This document shows, in pieces, positions 56,294 through 64,000 of a DNA stretch of 64,000 bases. This DNA comes from Nocardia cyriacigeorgica. Lineage in GTDB: Bacteria > Actinomycetota > Actinomycetes > Mycobacteriales > Mycobacteriaceae. A program made the position numbers and the translations under genes. Location: assembly GCF_010868145.1 (NCBI RefSeq), contig NZ_JAAGUY010000007.1, forward strand, positions 73,377-137,376. The letters run 5' to 3'. Under the pieces are notes generated by a model. That model was not told the origin of the DNA. It saw nothing but the letters and a program-made list of their open reading frames with translations, and searched no databases. Position 1 is the stretch's first letter; each line of letters opens with the position of its first letter.

Positions 56294-56539
56294 TCACACC
56301 GTGGGCAGATAGCAGGTGGGTGGCGAGGTCTCGTGCGAGCCGGTAACGCCACCCTGAAGCGCGCACAGCAGCGCCTTCAGCAGAGTTCCACCCGAACCGG
56401 AGCTCGACCCCGTCGACTCCGACACCGGAGCGGCCGAACCGGGCCGATGCGGCGGCTCAGCCGACGATTGCCCAACGGCACCCATCAGCACAACCACGGA
56501 AACTGCGGCCACTACAGCGGATTTGGCGATGATTCGCAT
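56294..56539 (-). CDS. Small secreted protein
   Basis: An 81-residue exported protein. A signal peptide with a strongly hydrophobic core (residues 8-22) ends at QSSA before EPPH. The mature 55 residues are Ser/Gly-rich, with two cysteines (LLCAL and PTCYL) that could form a disulphide. AAAGGA precedes the ATG at 56539. No family is recognised. It is convergent with kgd. Confidence 0.7.
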   Translation of the reverse strand: MRIIAKSAVVAAVSVVVLMGAVGQSSAEPPHRPGSAAPVSESTGSSSGSGGTLLKALLCALQGGVTGSHETSPPTCYLPTV

Positions 56540-56846
56540 TTTTCAACAGATCCTTTCACCGGAAGCCTCCACTGCCGACGCGGCGCTCGCCAGTGCTCCT
56601 GTATGGAGTACGAGACCGGACCCAAGCTAACCGTGACCGGCCGGCAGCGAACGCCCAAGCTTGTGCTGCCATGGTTTCCTCCGGCAGCGACGTCTCGGGA
56701 CGAGTCCGGCTCAGGCTCGCAGGGCCACGGCGTGGGCGGGGTTGACGGCCATGGATAGCGCCGGCAGTGATTCGACACGATCTGACCGGCACGGCTTGGC
56801 GAGTCGGTGGCAGCGCTTCCACCCGCCCGTCCACCAGATCGCCGCT
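56540..56846. other. Gap holding the TetR relic
   Basis: A 307-bp stretch between two leftward genes. Besides the relic at 56711-56776 it contains no credible gene or hairpin. Confidence 0.5.
56711..56776 (-). pseudogene. Relic of a TetR C-terminus
   Basis: Reading leftward from 56776, 21 codons encode VESLPALSMAVNPAHAVALR-Ala then TGA, nearly identical to the last residues of the intact TetR at 58652-59284 (which has VESLLALSMAVNPALAAALR). Upstream the match is lost. This is best explained as the remnant of a duplicated TetR gene. Confidence 0.75.
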
Positions 56847-57845
56847 CTAGCCGGAGTGCTCCGGTGAGTGGGCGGCGTCGCCATGACCGCCGACTATCCC
56901 GTTCGTATTGTGCGCCGGGACGCGGGAAATGAACTCGGTGATTACCGCCGCGGAGGTGTCCGGTTGCTCGAAGTGCGGTAGATGCCCGACACCGTCCAGG
57001 AAGCGGATATCGGCGTGGGAGAAGACGGCGGCGAGGCGATCGCCGTTCGGGGGCGGGGTGATTCGGTCTTCGGTACCCCAGAGGATTTGCAGTGGAATGC
57101 CCAGGGAATCCAGGTCTCGGTACAGGTTGTCGGCGTTGTGGATCGGGATGTTGCGCAGCGCCGACAACAGCGCCCGTTTGAATCCTCGGTACCGGAGCTC
57201 GGGACGGAACCGGGACGCCACTCGGGCGACGACGTGACTGTGCGTCGAGTACCCAGGAATACGCGCGGCCAAGGCGCGGTCTCCGACGATCCGGAAGAAC
57301 GGTGGGCCGATCACAGGTAGCAGAGCTATCCGCAGGCCGAGATTGATCGGCACGCCGAACCCGTCGGGGGCGATCATGCACACGCGCGAGACCCGATGCG
57401 GGTTACGCACGGCGAATTCCGCGGCGATGGGAGCGCCGAACGCCAGTGCGACGATCGTGATCGGACGGTCGACCTCCAACCGGTCGATCAGGTCCAGTAT
57501 CTGGGCTTCGAATAGTTCGTAGTGGTATTCGGTATGTGGCCGATCGCTGAACCCCATGCCGTACCGGTCGTACCGGATTGTCCGAGCGCCGGCGGCCGCG
57601 ATCCGCTCGAACATGCCGTCCCAGATCCATTGCGACAACGTCGCTCCCGACAAGAAGAGGACGGGTTCTCCTGTGCTCGGACCGGCGATCTCGTAGTGGG
57701 TGATTCCGTGGCTCAACCGCATGAACGACCCGGGGGCGTCCTGCCGTGCCTGCGGCCCCATCGGGACCGGCTCGTCGGCCAGATACTTCAGCACCAGAGG
57801 AGCAATTCCCACGCTCAGCAGAGCTGCTCGTCTACCACGTGACAT
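56847..57845 (-). CDS. Alpha/beta hydrolase-fold protein lacking nucleophile serine
   Basis: A 332-residue alpha/beta hydrolase-fold protein. ATG 57845 is preferred because AAAGGA stands nine bases before it; ATG 57866 is possible. An N-terminal hydrophobic segment (SVGIAPLVLKYLA) could be a membrane anchor. The position of the GxSxG nucleophile elbow reads ALAFGA, so the Ser is replaced by Ala. The acid (WGTEDRITP) and His (GVGHLPHF) are kept. It should not have ordinary esterase activity and may bind a ligand or partner. Divergent from a TetR gene with a long inverted repeat between. Confidence 0.88.
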   Translation of the reverse strand: MSRGRRAALLSVGIAPLVLKYLADEPVPMGPQARQDAPGSFMRLSHGITHYEIAGPSTGEPVLFLSGATLSQWIWDGMFERIAAAGARTIRYDRYGMGFSDRPHTEYHYELFEAQILDLIDRLEVDRPITIVALAFGAPIAAEFAVRNPHRVSRVCMIAPDGFGVPINLGLRIALLPVIGPPFFRIVGDRALAARIPGYSTHSHVVARVASRFRPELRYRGFKRALLSALRNIPIHNADNLYRDLDSLGIPLQILWGTEDRITPPPNGDRLAAVFSHADIRFLDGVGHLPHFEQPDTSAAVITEFISRVPAHNTNGIVGGHGDAAHSPEHSG

Positions 57846-57906
57846 CGAGGTGTTTCCTTTGCTCATGGCCGAGGTCGGCACAGACCAACGGCGAAGACCC
57901 CGGCCA

Positions 57907-57972
57907 CCCATTCCTTGCACACCCGTTCTATGAACGATGTCGCTAAACTAGCACACGCGTTCAAGGAATGGG
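57907..57972. promoter_or_regulatory. Inverted repeats between hydrolase and TetR
   Basis: CCCATTCCTTG (57907-57917) and CAAGGAATGGG (57962-57972) are perfect 11-bp arms 44 bp apart. Between them CGTTCTATGAACG (57924-57936) is a 5-bp-arm palindrome, and TAAACT (57944-57949) is a possible -10 for the TetR gene. The arms could bind TetR dimers that loop or cover both promoters. Confidence 0.6.
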
Positions 57973-57982
57973 AAGGTCCGAT

Positions 57983-58570
57983 ATGGCACGTCCGGTGGAT
58001 CATGAACGACGGACCCGGCTGCTCGAGGCGGCGGGCGACTATGTCATCGAGTACGGCCTGTCCGATCTGTCGCTCCGACCGTTGGCCCGGAAACTCGGAG
58101 TGACCACCACAACTCTGGTGCATCACTTCGGGAGCCGAGACCAGCTACTCGCGTCGATCATCGGCCAGGTCCGCGACAGGATGCTGCAAGCCGTCGACAT
58201 CCAGGACGCGACCGAAACGAACCCCTACACGCTCATCACCCGCGCGTGGAAGTGGCTGACCGACCCGCGGCACGCACCCCTATACCGGCTGTTGTTCGAA
58301 ATCTACGGAAACGCTCTTCAGCAACCACAGACCTATGAACCATTCCTGGCGCACATCGTCGCCGACTGGCTCCGCATCTTGACCACCGCATTCGAAGACG
58401 GCGGCGACGACCATGCGACGGCGACGACAAAAGCCACCCTGGCGATCGCCACCTCCCGAGGTTTGCTGCTCGATCTGCTGACCACCGGCGACGCCGACCG
58501 CATCACCACAGCATTCGACACTTTCGAAAGAACTCTCGGCAGCATCGATGGCACCGTGGCCGACCGATAG
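57983..58570 (+). CDS. TetR-family regulator of adjacent hydrolase
   Basis: A 195-residue TetR starting at ATG 57983. The helix-turn-helix lies around residues 10-55 (LSDLSLRPLARKLGVTTTTLVHHFGSRDQLL), and the ligand domain follows. It is divergent from the nucleophile-less hydrolase, with repeat sequences in between. It probably regulates that gene and itself. The 3' end meets another TetR gene running the opposite way after 81 bp. Confidence 0.9.
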   Translation: MARPVDHERRTRLLEAAGDYVIEYGLSDLSLRPLARKLGVTTTTLVHHFGSRDQLLASIIGQVRDRMLQAVDIQDATETNPYTLITRAWKWLTDPRHAPLYRLLFEIYGNALQQPQTYEPFLAHIVADWLRILTTAFEDGGDDHATATTKATLAIATSRGLLLDLLTTGDADRITTAFDTFERTLGSIDGTVADR

Positions 58571-58651
58571 ACCACGGCGAGTATTCGGCTCGGCTCGGAA
58601 TCCACCTGCCTTACAGGCAATCCCAACTCATGCGCATCTGCGCAGACGAGA

Positions 58652-59284
58652 TCAAGCCCGCAGAGCGGCCGCGAGGGCGGGGTTCACGGCCATGGAGAGT
58701 GCGAGCAGGGACTCGACCAGCAGGTCGATCAGCTCGTCGCGGGTGATCGTCTCGTTGCGCAACCACGATAGGGTCGATTCCTCGGTGAAGGCGATCCAGC
58801 CGCGGACGGCCAGCACCAGGCGGGGGTGGTCGCGTTCCTCGGGCGGCATGGGGACCTGGGTGAGGATGATGTCGACGATCGCGTTGCGGGTTTGTTCGAC
58901 CAGGGCCACGAGGTCGGGGCTGGAACTCGCGGGGCCGCGCAACAGGGCCAGGTACGAGGTGCGGTTCTCGCTGACATATTCGACGTAGCGGCTCACCGAA
59001 TCGCGCAGCATCTCGAAGAGGCCGAGTTCCGGGTCCGGCGCGACTCGCATCAGCAGTTCGGCATTGGCGTGGCGAACGACTTCGAGCTGGAAGTCCTGTT
59101 TGGTGGGGAAATAATGGAAAAGCAGCCCACGCGAGATACCGGCCTGAACAGCGATTTCGCTGACCGAGATATCCTCGATGGCTCGTTCGCCCAGCATCTT
59201 GACGCCGAGGTTGATCAGCTGTGTGCGCCGCTCGTCCGGACTCAACCGGACACGCTTGACGGTTTCTCCCGGGCTCGTGCTCAC
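58652..59284 (-). CDS. TetR-family regulator of FMO operon
   Basis: A 210-residue TetR. The helix-turn-helix occupies residues 30-65 (ISVSEIAVQAGISRGLLFHYFPTKQDF), followed by a helical ligand-binding domain ending in VESLLALSMAVNPALAAALR. It is divergent from the FMO gene, 67 bp away. Matching TGAGTCA/TGACTCA repeats overlap the FMO promoter. It therefore probably represses the FMO-SDR-esterase operon. Confidence 0.92.
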   Translation of the reverse strand: MSTSPGETVKRVRLSPDERRTQLINLGVKMLGERAIEDISVSEIAVQAGISRGLLFHYFPTKQDFQLEVVRHANAELLMRVAPDPELGLFEMLRDSVSRYVEYVSENRTSYLALLRGPASSSPDLVALVEQTRNAIVDIILTQVPMPPEERDHPRLVLAVRGWIAFTEESTLSWLRNETITRDELIDLLVESLLALSMAVNPALAAALRA

Positions 59285-59303
59285 ATGACCATCCTACTGA
59301 ACG

Positions 59304-59345
59304 TGAGTCAATACTGTTGACTGTGACTCAATAAGGCTCTAGTCT
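59304..59345 (+). promoter_or_regulatory. FMO promoter with overlapping TetR operator
   Basis: A -35 box TTGACT (59317-59322) and -10 box TAGTCT (59340-59345) are 17 bp apart, with the expected start at the ATG of 59352, so the mRNA is probably leaderless. TGAGTCA (59304-59310) and TGACTCA (59324-59330) form an inverted repeat around the -35, with GTCAA/TTGAC (59307-59311 and 59317-59321) nested within it. A repressor here would block RNA polymerase. Confidence 0.7.
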
Positions 59346-59351
59346 GAGTAT

Positions 59352-60896
59352 ATGAGTCGCAAGGTTACAGACAAAGCTGTCGCTAACCAGCCCACCCGCC
59401 ATCTGCGGACGATCATCATCGGTAGCGGATTCGCCGGCCTCGGCCTGGCCATCCGGCTGAGCCAGCAGGGCCGCGAGGATTTCCTCGTCCTGGAACGCGG
59501 CAGCGATGTCGGCGGCACCTGGCGCGACAACACGTACCCGGGCGCCGCATGCGATGTGCCCTCGCACCTGTACTCGTACTCCTTCGCGCTCAACCCGAAC
59601 TGGTCGCGCTCGTTTTCGCGCCAGGGCGAGATCCAGACCTACATCCAGGACGTCGCCAAGAAATACAACGTCCTCGACAAGCACATCTTCGACTGCGATG
59701 TCACCGGCGCCCGCTGGAACAACGACACCGCCCAGTGGGAGATCACCTCCTCCAAGGGCAACTTCACCGCCGACACCGTCGTCTCCGCGGTGGGCGCCCT
59801 GTGTGAGCCGAATCTGCCCGATATCAAGGGCATCAACAGCTTCGAAGGCGAGATCTTCCACTCCGCCCGCTGGAACCACGACGCCGATCTGGCAGGCAAG
59901 CGCGTGGCTGTCATCGGTACCGGCGCCTCCGCGATCCAGATCGTGCCCGCCATCGCGTCGCGGGTCGGCCACCTCGACGTCTACCAGCGCACCGCGCCCT
60001 GGCTGCTGCCCCGGATGGACCGCCCGTACCTGAAGGCCGAACAGTTCGCGTTCAAGCACATCCCCGGTGTGCAGCGCCTGTCCCGCGCCGCGATCTACGC
60101 CGCGCGTGAGACCCAGGTCGTCGGCCTTGCCAAGTTCCCCGCGCTGATGCAGGGCTTCGAGCTGCTGGCCAAGGCCAAACTGCGCTACGAGATCCGCGAT
60201 CCCGAGCTGCGCGCCAAGGTCACCCCGAACTTCCGCATCGGCTGCAAGCGCATGCTGATCTCCAACGACTACTACCCGGCACTGGACCGCGACAACGTCG
60301 ACGTGGTCACCGACGGAATCGCCGAGGTGCGCGCGAACTCCATCGTCACCAAGGACGGCACCGAGCGCGAGATCGACGCGCTGATCGTCGCCACCGGCTT
60401 CCATGTCACCGATTCGCCGACCTACGAAACCATCACCGGCAAGGACGGCAGGACCCTCACCGAGGTCTTCGACGACATCGGCCAGCAGGGCTACAAGGGT
60501 TCCTCGATCGCGAACTTCCCGAACATGTTCTTCCTGCTCGGCCCGAACGTCGGGCTCGGCCACACCTCGATGGTGTACATGATCGAATCGCAGATCAACT
60601 ACATCGCCGACGCACTGGCCACCTTCGACAAGCAGGATCTGCGCACCGTCGAGGTGCGCCGCGAGGTGCAGGACAGCTACAACACCGAGCTGCAGAAGAA
60701 GCTGGCCAAGAGCGTCTGGCTCAATGGCGGCTGCGCCAGCTGGTACCTGGACAAGCACGGCAACAACACCACGCTGTGGCCCGATTTCACGTTCGAATTC
60801 CGTAGGCTGACCAAGCAATTCGACGTCGCGGCCTACGAAACGACAACTGATGACAACTCTTCTCGCCCCGATCTGAAAGTGGTGGCTGCCAAATGA
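59352..60896 (+). CDS. Flavin monooxygenase, MymA/EthA-like BVMO
   Basis: A 514-residue flavin-containing Baeyer-Villiger monooxygenase. The FAD motif GSGFAG is near residues 24-29, the BVMO fingerprint FEGEIFHSARW near 164-174, and the NADPH motif GTGASA near 194-199. No ribosome binding site precedes the ATG, supporting a leaderless mRNA. It heads an operon with an SDR and an LipR-like esterase, as in the mymA operon (Rv3083-Rv3085). It would insert oxygen next to a ketone or S-oxidise a substrate, and EthA-like action on thioamides is possible. Confidence 0.93.
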   Translation: MSRKVTDKAVANQPTRHLRTIIIGSGFAGLGLAIRLSQQGREDFLVLERGSDVGGTWRDNTYPGAACDVPSHLYSYSFALNPNWSRSFSRQGEIQTYIQDVAKKYNVLDKHIFDCDVTGARWNNDTAQWEITSSKGNFTADTVVSAVGALCEPNLPDIKGINSFEGEIFHSARWNHDADLAGKRVAVIGTGASAIQIVPAIASRVGHLDVYQRTAPWLLPRMDRPYLKAEQFAFKHIPGVQRLSRAAIYAARETQVVGLAKFPALMQGFELLAKAKLRYEIRDPELRAKVTPNFRIGCKRMLISNDYYPALDRDNVDVVTDGIAEVRANSIVTKDGTEREIDALIVATGFHVTDSPTYETITGKDGRTLTEVFDDIGQQGYKGSSIANFPNMFFLLGPNVGLGHTSMVYMIESQINYIADALATFDKQDLRTVEVRREVQDSYNTELQKKLAKSVWLNGGCASWYLDKHGNNTTLWPDFTFEFRRLTKQFDVAAYETTTDDNSSRPDLKVVAAK

Positions 60897-61777
60897 CATC
60901 TGCATCGCATAGCGATTCCGTGAGGGGTGGCGGCCGGGCGACGGGAGGGCGCAAGGACGCTTACTTCCGCAACAAGGTATGTGTGGTCACCGGCGCCGGA
61001 TCCGGTATCGGACGTGCGCTGGCCATTGATCTGGCTCGTCGCGGCGCCAAACTCGCGCTGTCGGATATCGACACCGACGGGCTCGCAGAGACCACCCGTC
61101 TGGTCGAGCAGCTGGGTGCCCAGGTGAAGTCGGATCGGCTGAATGTCGCCGAGCGCGAAGCGGTGCTGCTCTACGCCGACGCGGTCAAGGAACACTTCGG
61201 CGTCGTGCACCAGGTGTACAACAACGCCGGTATCGCCCACCACGGCGACGTCGTCAAGACCGAGTTCAAAGATTTCGATCGCGTCATGGACGTCGACTTC
61301 TGGGGCGTCGTCAACGGCACGAAGGCGTTCCTGCCGTACCTGATCGAGTCCGGCGAGGGTCACGTGGTGAACGTGTCCAGCCTCTTCGGCCTCATTTCGG
61401 TCCCCGGCCAGAGCGCCTACAACGCGGCCAAGTTCGCGGTGCGCGGCTTCACCGAGGCGCTGCGCCAGGAGATGATCGTGGCCAAGACGCCGGTCGAGGT
61501 CACCTGCGTGCACCCGGGCGGCATCAAGACCGCGGTGGCGCGCAACGCCACCTACGCCGATGGCATCGACGGCAAGAACGCCAGCTCGATGTTCGACAAA
61601 TACCTGGCCATCCACTCCCCCGAAATGGCCGCCAAGACCATCACCGAGGGTGTGCGCCGCAAGCACGGCCGGGTGCTGATCGGCTGGGAGGCCAAGTTCC
61701 TCGACCTGTACGTGCGGGTCCTGGCCTCGGGCTATCAGCGCATCTCGGCCACCGTCGAGCGTCGCTTCCTGCCCTGA
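60893..61777 (+). CDS. SDR, SadH-like
   Basis: A 294-residue SDR with GAGSGIG at residues 34-40, NNAGIA near 112, a catalytic Ser in NVSSLFG and YNAAK near 177. The first 25 residues are a Gly/Arg-rich leader. It overlaps the FMO stop by 4 bp (ATGA). A homologue (Rv3085) accompanies MymA and LipR. It probably oxidises an alcohol to the ketone that the monooxygenase uses. Confidence 0.92.
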   Translation: MTSASHSDSVRGGGRATGGRKDAYFRNKVCVVTGAGSGIGRALAIDLARRGAKLALSDIDTDGLAETTRLVEQLGAQVKSDRLNVAEREAVLLYADAVKEHFGVVHQVYNNAGIAHHGDVVKTEFKDFDRVMDVDFWGVVNGTKAFLPYLIESGEGHVVNVSSLFGLISVPGQSAYNAAKFAVRGFTEALRQEMIVAKTPVEVTCVHPGGIKTAVARNATYADGIDGKNASSMFDKYLAIHSPEMAAKTITEGVRRKHGRVLIGWEAKFLDLYVRVLASGYQRISATVERRFLP

Positions 61778-61790
61778 GCGGGGACCGCTG

Positions 61791-62705
61791 ATGCGTGATA
61801 TCGCTATTCCCCTTCCGTTGGCGCGCACGATCCTGAGCCCGATCTTCCGGCTCACGCTCAACGATCGGCTGCCGTGGCGGCTGCAACGACTGCTGATGGA
61901 CGCCGGCTCGCGATTGCAGCCCGCACCTGCGGGTACCGACCTGCGCCGGGTCCAGCTCGCCGGGCGTCCTGCGGAACGGTTCGCCGCGGGGACACCCGGC
62001 GAGGGCGCCGTGCTTTATCTGCACGGCGGCGGCTACGCGGTCGGTTCGCCGACCACCCACCGGTCCCTGACCGCGCGACTGGCGCACGAAACCGGTTGCG
62101 CGGTCTACTCGCTGGACTATCGGCTGGCGCCGGAATATCCGTTCCCGGCCGGTCTCGACGACGCCGAGGCGGCGTTCCTCGAGCTCGTCGACGAGCACGG
62201 TTACGCACCCGAGCAGATCGCGATCTCCGGCGATTCGGCCGGCGGGGGCCTTGCTCTGGCCACCGCGCAACGACTGATCGGACGGCACGGTCACACCCCC
62301 GCCGCCCTCGGCCTGATCGCACCGTGGACCGATCCGAACCAGATCCCGGACCGGTACCGCGATCTGGTGATCAGCAAGCCGTGGTCGCGAGCGTGTGCCG
62401 CCGCCTACCTCGGCGCCGGTGACAGCAACGATCCCGGGTACGCGCCGCTACTCGGTGAGCTTCGCGGGCTGCCGCCGACCTACGTTCAGGTCGATGTCAG
62501 CGAGCTGCTGCATCCACAGTGCGTGGATCTGACGGCCGCCCTCCGGGACGCCGGTGTCGCGGTCACCTTCACCGAGACACGCGGGCTCTGGCACGTCGCG
62601 CAACTACAGGCGGCACTCGTCGGCCCCGCCGCCGCCGTGCTGACCGGAATGGCCGAGTTTTTGTCGGAAGCCATACGCCCGGCGCATATCCGCGACTTAG
62701 GATGA
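61791..62705 (+). CDS. HSL-family esterase, LipR-like
   Basis: A 304-residue hormone-sensitive-lipase-type hydrolase. HGGGYAVGSP near residue 79 gives the oxyanion hole, and the nucleophile is in GDSAGGG near 146. The acid (QVDVSELLHP region) and the His (GLWHVAQ) complete the triad. It follows the SDR by 13 bp in the same operon. An esterase after a BVMO would hydrolyse the ester formed by oxygen insertion, giving a coherent three-step oxidation. Confidence 0.92.
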   Translation: MRDIAIPLPLARTILSPIFRLTLNDRLPWRLQRLLMDAGSRLQPAPAGTDLRRVQLAGRPAERFAAGTPGEGAVLYLHGGGYAVGSPTTHRSLTARLAHETGCAVYSLDYRLAPEYPFPAGLDDAEAAFLELVDEHGYAPEQIAISGDSAGGGLALATAQRLIGRHGHTPAALGLIAPWTDPNQIPDRYRDLVISKPWSRACAAAYLGAGDSNDPGYAPLLGELRGLPPTYVQVDVSELLHPQCVDLTAALRDAGVAVTFTETRGLWHVAQLQAALVGPAAAVLTGMAEFLSEAIRPAHIRDLG

Positions 62706-62713
62706 TCCCGCTC

Positions 62714-62751
62714 AGGTCCGTATCCGCTCGTCATCGAGCGGATACGGACCT
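62714..62751 (+). terminator. Strong terminator after esterase
   Basis: A perfect 17-bp stem (62714-62730 with 62735-62751) around a TCAT loop, followed by ATTT. It ends the FMO operon before the fadD15-like gene. Confidence 0.9.
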
Positions 62752-62796
62752 ATTTGCGGTGGTCGACGTCACGGCCGCGGCGCAAGTGCCGTAAAT

Positions 62797-62808
62797 TACT
62801 GATCAGTA
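62797..62808. promoter_or_regulatory. Palindrome upstream of fadD15-like gene
   Basis: TACTGATCAGTA is a perfect 12-bp palindrome 22 bp before the ATG at 62831. It is a candidate operator for a fatty-acid regulator, though no such regulator is adjacent. Confidence 0.5.
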
Positions 62809-62830
62809 CACCCCACGTGGAAGGGCCATG

Positions 62831-64000
62831 ATGCGAGAGTTCGAAGCCCCGGCTTCCTACACCATCCCGGAAGACGCCAACAATTCCGACAACGTATTCC
62901 GCCATGCCGAACAGTCGCCGAACGCGGTGCTGTTCCAGGTGCCGAACGGCAGCGGCGGTTTGCGGGATGTGAACGCGACGGAATTCGCGAAGACCGTGAC
63001 CGGTGTGGCCAAGGGCATCATCGCCTCGGGTATCGAACTCGGCGACCGCGTCGCCATCATGTCGGCCACCCGCTACGAGTGGGCCGTGCTCGACTTCGCC
63101 ATTTGGGCCGCGGGCGCGTGCACCGTCGCGATCTACGACAGCTCGGCCGCTGAGCAGGCCAAGTGGATCCTGCAGGATTCGGCCACCAAGCTGCTCGTCG
63201 TCGAGAACGACAAGCACCGCACCACCATCGACGAGATCGAATCCGGCTCGCTGACCGAGCTGAAGGAGATCGCCCAGATCGACAAGGGCGCGATCGAGGA
63301 TCTGATCAGCCGCGGCGCCGACCTGGACGACCAGGTCGTGCACGACCGCCGCGCGCAGGTCGGCGCCTCCTCGCCGGCCACCCTGATCTACACCTCCGGC
63401 ACCACCGGCCGCCCCAAGGGCGTCATGCTCACCCACGCGAACCTCTACGCGGAGTCGAAGTCCGACCGCATCGCGCTGGGCAAGTTCATCGACGAGGGCA
63501 AGAAGACCCTGCTGTTCCTGCCGCTGGCGCACGTGTTCGCCCGCGCGGTCGCACTGGCCGCCTTCGATGCGAAGGTGATCGTCGCGCACACCTCCGACTG
63601 GACCACCCTGGTCGACCAGTTCGGCAGCTTCAAGCCGCATTTCATCCTCTCGGTGCCGCGCGTATTCGAGAAGGTCTTCAACAGCGCCAAGCAGAAGGCG
63701 CACGACGGCGGCAAGGGCAAGATCTTCGATCTCGCCGCCGAGACCGCCATCGCCTACAGCGAGGGGCTGGACAAGGGCGGGGTCGACCTGGCCACCAAGG
63801 TCAAGCACTTCGTCTTCGACAAGCTGGTCTACAGCAAGCTGCGTGTCGCCCTCGGCGGCCAGTGCGAGGCCGCGGTATCCGGCGGTGGCCCGCTGGGTGC
63901 GCGCCTCGGCCACTTCTTCCGCGGCGTCGGCGTCACCATCTACGAGGGCTACGGCCTGACCGAGACCACCGCCGCCATCACGGTGAACACCCCCGAGCAC
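62831..64000 (+). CDS. fadD15: Long-chain acyl-CoA synthetase, FadD15-like (partial)
   Basis: The first 390 codons of an acyl-CoA ligase, running off the window. ATG 62831 is preferred to 62828 because GGAAGG is six bases from it. YTSGTTGRPKGVMLTH, FLPLAHVFARA, LSVPRVFEKV and YEGYGLTET match mycobacterial FadD15. It activates long-chain fatty acids with ATP and CoA for beta-oxidation or lipid synthesis. The C-terminal domain is not visible. Confidence 0.9.
   Translation, partial: MREFEAPASYTIPEDANNSDNVFRHAEQSPNAVLFQVPNGSGGLRDVNATEFAKTVTGVAKGIIASGIELGDRVAIMSATRYEWAVLDFAIWAAGACTVAIYDSSAAEQAKWILQDSATKLLVVENDKHRTTIDEIESGSLTELKEIAQIDKGAIEDLISRGADLDDQVVHDRRAQVGASSPATLIYTSGTTGRPKGVMLTHANLYAESKSDRIALGKFIDEGKKTLLFLPLAHVFARAVALAAFDAKVIVAHTSDWTTLVDQFGSFKPHFILSVPRVFEKVFNSAKQKAHDGGKGKIFDLAAETAIAYSEGLDKGGVDLATKVKHFVFDKLVYSKLRVALGGQCEAAVSGGGPLGARLGHFFRGVGVTIYEGYGLTETTAAITVNTPEH

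Noticed and set aside
58571..58651. Terminator between two convergent TetR genes
   Set aside because: Only short 5- to 6-bp palindromes are present, too weak to call.
59328..60905. 525-codon open frame antisense to the FMO
   Set aside because: The FMO has full catalytic motifs; the antisense protein has none.
62750..64000. Open frame antisense to the fadD15-like gene
   Set aside because: The FadD15 motifs on the plus strand leave no doubt, and the antisense protein is low complexity.

Overview
This window is high-GC actinobacterial DNA, and the gene content points to a mycolic-acid actinomycete, most likely Nocardia or a close relative such as Rhodococcus or Mycobacterium. Markers are kgd (the fused E1/E2-like 2-oxoglutarate enzyme of Mycobacteriales), the mycothiol-dependent formaldehyde dehydrogenase mscR, a FadD15-type acyl-CoA ligase, an EspG chaperone next to type VII-secretion-like substrates, several P450s and many TetR regulators. 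GTG and TTG starts, 4-base ATGA/GTGA overlaps and probable leaderless promoters fit the same group. The genus is inferred; no rRNA or tRNA gene was found to test it.

Region 1 (1-11748) is a divergent catabolic locus. Leftward genes are a P450, an SDR, a 3Fe-4S ferredoxin, a SnoaL-like protein, a protein of unknown function and a CYP125-like P450 cut by the window edge. Rightward genes are an aldehyde dehydrogenase, an SDR, a 3-hydroxyisobutyrate-dehydrogenase-like enzyme, a carboxymuconolactone-decarboxylase-like protein, a KstD/fumarate-reductase-type flavoprotein, a TetR regulator and a Ddn-like protein. An identical 15-mer lies in the divergent promoter and over the tetR start codon, and a KstR/KstR2-like palindrome overlaps the rightward -35 box. 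The locus looks like a TetR-controlled steroid- or terpenoid-type degradation system with unknown substrate. It is the best candidate here for an undescribed system.

Region 2 (11841-19871) holds a molybdopterin oxidoreductase, an AbiE toxin-antitoxin pair with a 17-bp-arm operator across its promoter, the mscR/metallo-hydrolase formaldehyde pair, a P450/TetR divergon with two matched 15-bp operators, and an orphan recombinase-like domain.

Region 3 (20244-33631) is mixed: a second-type HisC aminotransferase, a GNAT enzyme, small envelope proteins, a paired acyl-CoA dehydrogenase, a secreted protein, a WYL regulator with its own palindrome, a type VII secretion-like substrate pair followed by espG, a gamma-carbonic anhydrase, a phosphoribosyltransferase and a nitrilase-fold amidase.

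Region 4 (33694-48253) has a DEAD-box RNA helicase, a large nuclease-helicase relative whose catalytic motifs look decayed, a PLP amino-acid deaminase/aldolase, a TetR-like protein lacking its DNA-binding domain, a PtpB-type phosphatase, a C-terminally short AMP-ligase, a crotonase, a Xi-class GST relative, and a three-gene membrane/ABC operon with a degenerate ATPase.

Region 5 (48516-64000) has a fused four-domain ABC exporter, kgd with a strong terminator, a small secreted protein, an alpha/beta hydrolase without its nucleophile serine, two TetR genes plus a relic of a third, and a TetR-controlled FMO-SDR-esterase operon resembling part of the mymA operon. The window ends inside a fadD15-like gene.
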